NCBI GenBank assembly: GCA_009602725.1
Contig: WELB01000106.1
Location: 434,953 to 452,164 of the forward strand
Direction: 5' to 3'
DNA length: 17,212 nucleotides
DNA from: Spirogloea muscicola
Taxonomy: Eukaryota > Streptophyta > Zygnematophyceae > Spirogloeales > Spirogloeaceae
The position numbers and the translations under genes were made by a program. Positions 1 through 8,400 of the stretch are shown piece after piece. How positions within the stretch are numbered: position 1 is the first letter of the stretch; every line of letters starts with the position of its first letter. Under the pieces are notes generated by a model that saw nothing but the letters and a program-made list of their open reading frames with translations, made no database searches and was not told the DNA's origin.

Positions 1-3000
1 GCGGCGGCCGAGCTCGGTCTGCGCGGCGGATCCCACACCTCCGGCGCCTCGCCTGCGGCCGTCTCGCGCGACAGAGCGGCCTCCTCACCGCCGCCGCCGC
101 CGCCTCGTCGCAGGGTGGCGCGCCGCGTGCTCGGGCCGTGGGCGCTCGTGGCATTGCTCGCCTTCGGCGGCACCGTGCAGTACCTCGACAGCCGCGCTGC
201 CCCGGCACTGTGAGCACAGCCCGTCCTCCTCTCTCCTCTGGCTCTCCCTCCTGCATTCGACTTTCTCCCTGAGCTTCCCGCTCCTGGCGCCGCGTTCGGC
301 GCCGCCGCCGCAGGCCTGGCGAGGGCGGCGTTGGCGACGTTGGCAACGAAGCCGGGAGCACCACGCGGCACTTGCGTCGCATTTCTCGCCAGACCCAAAT
401 GCACGACAGGGGCAGCGGCAGCGCGCTGCAGCGGCCGCCGCCGCAGGCTGAGGGGCCGCCTGCAGGAGGCCGCGAAGCGATTCTCTCGGCGGCGCTTGAC
501 GGCGGCGGCGGCGGCGGCGGCGGCGACCGCGGCTCCTTCTTGACATATGACGCTCTCGAAGAAGAGGCGGCGGTGACGGCGGCGATGGAGGTGACGTGGG
601 AGGAGGACGACGACGAGGCCGACATCACTGCAGAGCTGAAGGCGCAGCGCGCTCGGCGGGCTGCCGCCGTCGCTGGCGGCGCCGTGCCAGGCCCGCCGTC
701 GTTCCAGGCCGCCGTCGACGCCCTGGACGAGGACGAGCGCCAGGAGGTCCTGCAGGGGCTGCGCATGGCCGATGCCCGCCGTGCCGGTGTCAAGCTGCGG
801 CTCCACGATACGGGCAACTCCAATGTGCACGAGGACAGGCCACAGCGGCGCGGCGGTGGCGCCCGAGGCGATGGCAAGTACGGCGGGGGCGACGTGAGCA
901 GCGAGGCCTGGGACGAGCAGCTGGCGGAGGAGGAGGCGCTGCGGCTTACCGAGGTCCCCGACCCACCGGGCTACCGCACCTTCCAGCAGGAGGAGGTGCA
1001 GGTCAGCGCTGGCGCTGGCTTGCCTGGCAGCGGCAGCAACCACAGCGGTTGTGTAGTTGCGGCATTGCCCAGCAATAGTGTCGGCGCAGTGGCGCACTCC
1101 GGCCTGATGCTACTGCTCGCGGAGCCTAAGTCCGCACATTGTCAAACCTCATGATCAAACCGCTGACTGTTGCTGCCAAGGCGAGGCCAGGCGGTTGCTG
1201 ATGGAGCGCGCCTGCTGAGCGAGCTGGAGCGCCTGGACGCGCTCGCCCTCAGCCTCCCGACAGATCCCTGGCAGCCGCCCCCGCTTCTGGCAGCACGGTG
1301 AGCAACTGTCGCTGCCACTGCCGCCGCCACGGCCGCAAGAGCTCGGCCCTTGCAAGAGCTCGGCCCTTGACTGCCGGTGCGAGCTTGGCATCGGCAGCTT
1401 GGCGGAGACCCGGCGCAATGGGTGCCCGAGCGCCGACGCGGCCCAGCCTGTGGTGGAGGAGCCCGTCCCCACGGGACCCCATGAACAAGCGCTCGGTATG
1501 CCTTGCTCGCTCCCAGCGTGGTCACTACTCAACGCAGCTTCGCCCTCTTGGGCCTCACTTGCAACCACTGCGCCTCCTGCTGCCAGCTGTGCCGTGCGGC
1601 CTGGACATTGGGGCGTCTGTCACGATCATCGCCACGCCGGTTGCAGCTGCTCTCGGCTCCATAGCGTACTCCGGTAAGACCACGGCCCTGCTCCCGGCTG
1701 TGGTCGGTACTAGCTGCAGCTTGCAAGCAGTGTCATCAAGCAGTGTCGCTCGCTTGCTTGCAGGCAATCGCCGTCGCCCGCGTCGTCGGTGGCGCAAGGG
1801 GGTGCCACGCAGTAGCGGCGCCACAGGCGCTGCCGCCAGCAGCTTCTACATCATGCTGGTGGGGGGTGCCACTGGCGTTATGGCGAGCGCGCCGCGCGCG
1901 GTCTACTACCTCGGTGTGCGGCTTGACGGTGACGCCCTCTCCGGTGGCATGCCAGTCCTGGTCCAGGCCCTCGATCACGGTGGCGGGCGTTGGGGCGCAC
2001 TCGAGCGCTGCCCTGAGGAGGATCCCTTGCTCGCCGTGCGAGGTGAGCCGCACCTGACACGGCCACACATGCGCAGCTTACTTAGCTGGCCTGACTTCAA
2101 GTGTCTGAGAGATCACCGGTTGTTAGGTATCCCATTAGTAAATAATGGTTTTCAAATTGACCAGGATGTAGGTGGTCAGTCGCCATTCTTCATCTGGCAT
2201 AGCTGACCACGTCTTCTGGCGGCCCCGCAGGCTGGCGGTTGGTCGACGGCCGGCCAAGGTGCAGCCTGCAGCAGCCGCCGCCGCCGCCGCCCACCCGGCT
2301 TCCCCTCAAGGGCGTCCCGGCAGAGCTCTTGGACGACTATCTCACAGAGGACAACCGCACCACTGCCTCCTCACACGTCCACGCTGCTGCCGCCTTTCCG
2401 TTCAAGGTTGGCCGGCGCTTCGCCGCCACGCTTACTGTCGACGAAGCGGGCTTCCACCTTCTTGTGGATGGCAGGGAGCTGGTAGCCTTTGAGTTTAAGA
2501 AGGTGATGCCCTCGACTGGACATGCCAATCACCAGCATTGCCACCTAGCCTGGCGAATGTGTCAGATTACAAGCACGTAGTAAAGCGTCATATACCGACT
2601 GCTCTTCCTATTGCAGGAATTAAAGCCAGGGCAGGTGCATTATGTAGTAATTGGTGGCGCCCTGCGTATAGACCTGGTCGTTCCTACCGTCCAGCCCTTA
2701 GCGAGAGCCTGGCAAGGAGCGCAACGGCGTGATGGGCTACCGGAAGCCCTTCCAGGCCTGGCCTTGGAGAGCCTCTGGCAGCCACCGCTGACGGCGGGCG
2801 CGGAGCTTTTTGTGGGCGTTGCATCCATGCCCGAGCACCTGGATCTGCGAGACGCTGCTCGACGGACGTGGATGCTTGACCCCCTTGTCCATCAGGGCCG
2901 TGTGGCCGTCCGCTTCTTTGTCGCATTGGTGAGCTTGGCACCTTGCAATTTTGACAGGTTCCTTACATGAAGGTCTCCTTGACAGCGTAACAAGCGCTGC

Positions 3001-4258
3001 GGTATTCTTGCATTGGTGGGCGCAAAATGTGCCCTTTGTGCAGTGTTACGGTGTAACAGACCCATAACTGACATCCAGTCTGGCAGCCGCTACTGTACAG
3101 CATGCGAGCGCAAGAGTGAACCTGGAAGTGAGGAAGGAGATGGAGCTGTTTGGAGACGTCGAGCTGCTGCCGCACCTTGACACCTATCACCTCATCACCA
3201 AGAAGACCGTCGCAATCTGCACTTTTGCGGTGCAATGGAAATCCAGGCCCTTGCTCAGTACGCCCCAAGCTGTCAAAATGTGGGAAGCCCCTCTGGTGGC
3301 CAAGTTGCTGACAGACTTTCTCACTACCAGGCAGTTCTTCACTGCCATTGTCAGGTCTACAATACCAGCGCAAAGTATGTCATGAAAATGGACGACGACT
3401 CCATCATCCGCGTGACAGAAATTCTGTTGCGGGTAAAGAACATCCACCAAGGAGGAAGCTTGCTCTACGGGCATCTTGAAGCGAAGTTCAAACCCATCCG
3501 AAACAAGGACAAGTGGTGGGTGAGCAGAGAGGTAAGCTTTACTGGCTACAACTGTCATGACCTCTGGTAAAGTGAAGGTGCGTGTGCATATGCAGCTAGT
3601 GTCTGAATGTAGCACGAGCATAACTGATGCAGGAGTGGCCAAAGGACAAGTACAAATTTACGTGGGCACATGGGCCTGGTTACATATTCTCCAGGGACAT
3701 TGCTACATACGTCTGTGATCGAGCACACAGTGGCAAGCTCCGGGTGAGTCGCACTATTTGTGCATTTGCTTGGACTTAGCTTTCGGACTTCAGGAGTGAG
3801 AGATGCAGACCGTGATGCGTCTCTTGTGATCAGAGTGGCCTGAAGGGAGCTATTGCCTTACCAAGATACTTACTCGGCGTTGTTGGCGTTGAAAGCTCTT
3901 TTGCACTTGAAATTGCACAGATGATGTTTGCAAGTCCTTGATATATCCTATGCTGCTACCTTTTCCCTTGCCCACCAGCCCAATCTTGTGAAAAGAGCAC
4001 CTTGTAGCTGACTTCTTGGGTCTTGGACTATTCTGGCTGCAGCTGAAGAAGTCCATTGAGGATGTGGTGTTTGCGAGCTGGCTACTTGACTATCCTAAGC
4101 CTGTACAGTTTGTGAATAGTGATAGATTTGTCGTGGAGGGATGTCGAGTGTTCTACTTGTTAGCACACTACCTCTCTTCAGACCAAATGTTATGCATGTG
4201 GAAAAAAGTTGCTAGCGGAGAGGGTCCCCTTTGTTGTGACAATATTAACACTAGGTGA
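1..4258 (+). CDS. Galectin-domain beta-1,3-galactosyltransferase (GT31), 5' partial
   Basis: Golgi type II glycosyltransferase that would transfer galactose from UDP-Gal, like plant GALT enzymes of N-glycans or arabinogalactan proteins; the acceptor is not readable from sequence. Exons: 1-209, 314-1001, 1191-1297, 1398-1495, 1587-1673, 1764-2042, 2231-2502, 2617-2928, 3101-3229, 3355-3531, 3633-3743, 4043-4258. All introns are GT-AG, phases agree, and the total is 895 codons with TGA at 4256-4258. Frame 1 is open from base 1 without ATG, so the start lies upstream. Visible residues: Pro/Arg tail, signal anchor about 44-61 (VLGPWALVALLAFGGTV), acidic stem 71-330 with Gly8, galectin-like domain about 368-610 (VPCGLDIGASVTIIATP; FPFKVGRRF; GFHLLVDGRELVAFEFK), GT31 domain about 640-880 (LFVGVASMPEHLDLRDAARR; DDD at 740-742; EWPKDKY; HGPGYIFSRD; EDVVFASW; AHYLSSDQMLCMW). 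The C-terminus with paired Cys matches plant GALTs. Family assignment is firm. Exons 2-6 are less certain because the stem is poorly conserved. Confidence 0.88.
501..524 (+). repeat. (GGC)8 triplet run coding for polyglycine
   Basis: Eight GGC units in exon 2 of the galactosyltransferase encode a Gly8 run flanked by Asp in the predicted lumenal stem. CCG runs in exon 1 (around 90-104) and in exon 7 (around 2277-2293) give polyproline in the same protein. Such runs are prone to slippage and length variation. Confidence 0.85.
1335..1368 (+). repeat. 17-bp tandem duplication in intron 3
   Basis: The unit GCAAGAGCTCGGCCCTT occurs twice without a gap (1335-1351 and 1352-1368), inside the third intron (1298-1397) of the galactosyltransferase gene. 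It looks like a simple local duplication with no coding effect. Confidence 0.9.
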
Positions 4259-4390
4259 GACAAGCAAGCGGCCTTCAGTTTCCCAGCAGCTGTTGTGGGT
4301 CACAGCGTTGGGCTTGTGGCAGAGAAACTGCCCTTAGCAATCGCGTCAGACTGTCTTCTGTGTAAAGCTTACTACCTGCAGAGCCGCTTG
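4259..4390 (+). terminator. 3'UTR and poly(A) signal of the galactosyltransferase gene
   Basis: TGTAA lies at 4361-4365, about 100 bases after the stop codon. TGTAA is the common chlorophyte poly(A) signal, normally followed by cleavage within some 10-20 bases, so the transcript probably ends near 4380-4390. No coding is seen here. Confidence 0.55.
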
Positions 4391-4421
4391 GTATACTGAG
4401 TGAGCGTCCTGCCCCCCCTTG

Positions 4422-4874
4422 CTAATGCCCCAAAGAATTTTGATATTTGATGGAATTGGCCAGATTAAGCCATCGCTCCATCAGAGGAATCACAAATCTC
4501 AGTGACGTATCCGAGTGGACATCTTTACATTTAATGACCCCGTTCTGCCCCAGCAGTTGTGCTTGATCAAGGTTTTGCCACTTGCAGATTGTGCTTGTGG
4601 CAAATAACGGGTCCTCATCCTGTAGCTGTAGTTCTTGTTGAGAAGCTGACATTGCAGCAAGCTCTTCCTCTTGCTGAGTAGGCAGAGCCTGTCCTCCTCG
4701 TTGCTGACCCCTCCTATGCCCAGTAGTACTTCTTACCTTTCTCTTCTTCAAGGCAATGGCTGTGAGATGCCAGCCAGGAAACAGCTCTTCCAGATTGTCA
4801 GCAGTGGCTGTGAGAGGCCAGCCCAAAGGAATGGACAAGGACTGAAATGGCCGAATGGTGCAGAAAGCAGGATA
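4422..4874 (-). other. Open frame of uncertain status overlapping a dispersed repeat
   Basis: A minus-strand frame is open from 4874 down to a stop at 4422-4424. Part of it is protein-like (Gln/Glu-rich middle, then KWQNLDQAQLLGQNGVIKCK). It has no convincing ATG near its open end, and its first third is made of the repeat that recurs at 13557-13610. I recognise no domain. It could be an exon of a minus-strand gene, a relic of a mobile element, or chance. The 4390-4880 stretch holds nothing else I can name. Confidence 0.2.
4753..4833 (-). repeat. Dispersed repeat, two diverged units (inverted relative to 13557-13610)
   Basis: Read on the minus strand, 4833-4800 matches 13557-13590 of the plus strand at 33 of 34 bases (core TTTGGGCTGGCCTCTCACAG). 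Homology then resumes with a 15-base identical block TGGAAGAGCTGTTTC (4792-4778 and 13596-13610). A second, diverged copy of the core lies immediately beyond it at 4780-4753 (GGCTGGCATCTCACAGCCAT). In both main copies one frame reads IPLGWPLTA. No terminal inverted repeats or target-site duplications are evident. Confidence 0.8.
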
Positions 4875-5230
4875 CTAGTATTCAAGACGTCAGCAAGTTC
4901 GCTTCTCATCACCCTCTCCTCATTCTCCTCACACGCCCATCAAGCCGCATCGTATCTGGAAATGAAAGAAGGGCTTCTTGCATCGCGGGGTAGCTGGGGC
5001 CCGCTACGAGGGAGGTAGCAGATACGGACTGGCCGGGCTCGGGCCTTGTGCGTCCCTTGCCCATTCCCTCGTCAAGTCTTTTCGGGCTGGCTATACACTT
5101 TTTGGGAGAGCCAATTTCTTTGCCACGCGCTGCAGCCAATTACGTTGCTGTGTCCACTTTCCTCCGTCTCTCCTTAGCGCCCGCTGCCTTCTTATATCGG
5201 TAGAAAAAGCCGTCACAGCCACCTGCCCTT

Positions 5231-5238
5231 TGACGTCA
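5231..5238. promoter_or_regulatory. Palindromic TGACGTCA (CRE/bZIP-type site)
   Basis: An exact eight-base palindrome about 34 bases after a TATA-like box and 200 bases upstream of the phosphorylase start. ACGT-core palindromes are classic bZIP targets in plants and algae. A function here is inferred from position alone. Confidence 0.4.
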
Positions 5239-5377
5239 GGAGGCAGCATCTGCCGACGTTAAAGAAGCCGCCTTCCACCGTCGCCTAATTAACGACGGGA
5301 CTGGCGGAGTGCCCACCACCTGGCCCTCTCGCCAGCCGACGCGCTGGCAGTGCCTGGCCGCTTGGCAGCAGCTCCCA

Positions 5378-5416
5378 CCGCCGCCGCCGCCGCCGCCGCC
5401 GCCACCGCCGCCGCCA
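5378..5416 (+). repeat. (CCG)n microsatellite in the phosphorylase 5'UTR
   Basis: The tract is (CCG)8 CCA (CCG)3 CCA. It sits 18 bases before the phosphorylase ATG. It would read as polyproline in the frame of the ATG, but there is no in-frame ATG upstream of it, so it is taken as untranslated. Confidence 0.85.
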
Positions 5417-5434
5417 CTGCCGATCGGGCCAACG

Positions 5435-8400
5435 ATGGCGGCGTCAGCGCCGAGGCCGCCNGGCCTCCAGCTCCGCCCTCGGCGGATCCGCGGCAGGGCT
5501 CGTCCGCGTCGGCCTGCGCCGCCCGACGCCTCGCGGCTTCGTGGTGCTCAATGTCGCCAGCGAGCCGAAGCAGGCCAGTACGTTCCGCCGTCGGACTTCT
5601 CCCGATTAGATATTTTTGTGGCTGTGCTCAAAGCAAGGCTTACTTGGATCACCTCCCATCCGGAGCTTGCCTGCATTTGCCTCGACGTCGAGCACCCCTC
5701 ATTCTCCTCCGCTCTAGCGCCGCGCTGCATTTCGTTCTCTGCTTTACGTACTGACAAGCTGGTGAAGCACCGAAGTAAGCTCTTGGCTGGGGGGAAGGAA
5801 TCGTGACTGTACTTCTCGGCCTCAGCTCATTTTCTGGTTCTTGTGCAGCCGTACCTGCCACTGCCAATCCTGACTCAGACGACGTCTTTGCGGTGGCATC
5901 GAACATCAAGTACCACGCCAAGTTCACGCCTTCCTTCTCGCCCTCCGTGTTCAAGACGCCCCAAGCCTACGTAGCCTCCGCTGAGAGCGTGAGGGACATG
6001 TTGATCCAGGTCTGCTCCTCCGCCTATTTGATCCAAGTAGCAGACGCAGCGTGGATAGTGATGCTGTCAATCAGCTGATGTCAGTGGCACGTACAAAGGA
6101 TATTATCTCCTCACTCCATCTGCAAGTTTCATTTGGCCTTCACTCTGCTTCATCAACTGAGTGTGTGTTGGTTGTGCTCAGCGTTGGAATGAGACATACG
6201 AACATTTCACCAAGACGAATCCTAAGCAGACTTACTACCTCTCCATGGAGTGGCTACAGGTGTGCCCGACTAATGCCAGGGAAACCTCTCCTTCTGTCAG
6301 CATAATGACTGCACAAAGTTGCATATCAGTGCAGCAGCAACTCAGAGCCTGGAAAGAGAGATGCAGCTATGCTAGTGGTGATCAGAGGGAACCCCTCCAC
6401 GTCTATTGTTTGTTACCTGGGCTTGGTACCACAGGGTCGCGCATTTCTCAATGCCATTGGGAACCTAGGGATGACCGACTCATACGGCGCTGCTCTACAA
6501 AAACTAGGTCATGACCTTGAAGCGATTGCTGAAGCTGTAAGCCTCTCTGACTGCTCAAATTATGCTCATTGATGACCTTGCAAGCCTTCTGACAAGTACG
6601 TTGTTGTTGCCCAAATTCAGCTGTCTGTCTGATCTGAGAGCGTACTTACGAGAATCAGACCTTGCAAGTAATGCTGGATCATCTCAAGCAGGTGGACAAG
6701 CGAGCACTCATCATCTGATTGTGCTTCAGCATGTGTCTGCCCCACTGATTGCAGGAACCAAATATGGCCCTCGGGAATGGCGGCCTGGGCAGACTCGCCT
6801 CTTGTTTCCTGGACTCCATTGCTACCCTCAACTACCCTGCTTGGGGATATGGTCTGCGCTACCGATATGGCCTCTTCAAGCAGTCCATCTCTTCAGAGGG
6901 ACAGATAGAGCAAGCAGAGAACTGGCTCGAGGTACGGAAGAGTGCTCATGTACAGCCAGACAGTGATCAGCCAAGGAGATCTTGGAGGTTCATCTTGCAC
7001 TGCAAAGCGTGTTGCGTTCAGAAGGCCTCTTGTTCCAGGTGCCATGTCCCGCTTTGAAGGCCGCCTTGTCTTTGGCGCCTCGTCTTACGCCAGGGGGCCC
7101 TGTCCTCTCCTGGCTGTGCAGCAAGGAAATCCTTGGGAGATTGTCCGGCACGACGTTTCTTATCCCATCAGATTCTTTGGGAAGGTAGCAGATGGCAAGT
7201 GGGAGGGAGGAGAGACGATACAAGCTGTTGCCTATGACATTCCCATCCCTGGTTACAGGTAGGTGACCACATGCATGTCCATCTCATCTGTAAGCATGTT
7301 GTACCAGCCTTTGTATGTGCAATTCTCCAGCTGACTTGTAGTCTCTTGATGGTAGTGCTCACAGGTAAGTCCTGCCCTCAGTAGTGCATGTCTACTCTGG
7401 GCTTGCTTATGCATGAACAAGAAGAGGAACAGGTCACTGGAAGCTGCAGCCCTCCTTACAGCCCTCCTTTCTGTGCAGGACCAAGAACACCATCAGCCTT
7501 CGCTTGTGGGATGCTGTGGTGCCACCTACTCAATTCGATCTTGTGGCCTTCAATTCGGGGGAGCATGAGCGTGCGTCATTAGCTGAGGCCAAGGCAAAGG
7601 AGGTATGCTCTGTGCTTTGGTGTCGGGAGCAAGCACTTCATTTCAGCCTGCTACTCTGCGGCAGATGTTAGTGCTGCAAGATTGCTGATTGTGAATGCTT
7701 CTCTGACGAGCTTTCATTGTCGATTACAGCTCTGCTTGGTTCTCTACCCCGGAGACAGCAGCATTGAAGGCAAAACCCTGAGGCTGAAGCAGCAATACAT
7801 GCTCTGCAGTGCCTCTATTCAGGACATCATTGCTCGCTTTGTCGAGCGAAGCGGCAACGACCAACCCAACTGGTCCGATTTCCCAAATAAGGTTGCTCTC
7901 CAGATGAACGACACCCACCCAACCCTCTCTTCTCCGGAGCTCATGCGCATCCTCATTGACGATAAAGGTCTGAGTTGGGACGAGGCATGGAAGATTACTC
8001 AAGCGTAAGTACTCACTGTCGCTTTGAGTGTGCTCTGAGCTTATCCCAAGCATTAAACAAGTGTGGTGGCTTCATATGGTGCCCGTAGTCACTACATGCT
8101 TTTGAAGCCGGATTTACTGGTCATCACCTTTGGACTTGCCTGCATTTGCTGAATGCTGAGCTGACAAGATCCTGTTTAACAATGTGACGCCAGGACGGTG
8201 GCTTACACAAATCACACTGTGTTGCCGGAGGCTTTGGAGAAGTGGCCACTGGATCTCATGCAGAAGTTGTTGCCTCGTCACCTGGAGATAATTACCAAGA
8301 TTGATGAGCAGGTGATTGACAAAGACCCATACTGGTGCGTTAAAGTGCTTAGTGATGAGAAATTGTGTGCTATTTTGTATGTGCCGCCTAGGTAAGCCTG

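Larger units (their letters stand above)
4880..5434 (+). promoter_or_regulatory. Promoter and 5'UTR of the glucan phosphorylase gene
   Basis: Upstream of the first ATG (5435) there are two CCAAT boxes 25 bases apart (5111-5115 and 5136-5140), a TATA-like TTATAT (5192-5197) and a perfect palindromic TGACGTCA (5231-5238), the core bound by CRE/bZIP factors. There is no ATG on the plus strand between about 4980 and 5434, so the first ATG of any transcript starting near 5220 is the phosphorylase start. The spacing of TATA-like box to ATG implies a 5'UTR of roughly 200 bases that includes the CCG run. Motif calls are from sequence only. Confidence 0.45.

Noticed and set aside
85-546. Minus-strand frame of 153 residues over the first exons of the galactosyltransferase
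   Set aside because: Arg/Gln-rich shadow of the GC-rich plus-strand exons 1 and 2, which are supported by a signal anchor and phase agreement.
5309-5434. N-terminal extension of the phosphorylase with polyproline, in frame with the ATG at 5435
   Set aside because: The frame is open, but there is no ATG in it upstream of 5435, and the tract is a CCG microsatellite in the leader.
8312-8391. Extension of phosphorylase exon 9 to the donor GTAAGC at 8392
   Set aside because: It ends in phase 2 while exon 10 needs phase 0, and it would insert a stretch absent from all known phosphorylases. Splicing at 8312 gives the expected [13 protein letters not shown] junction.
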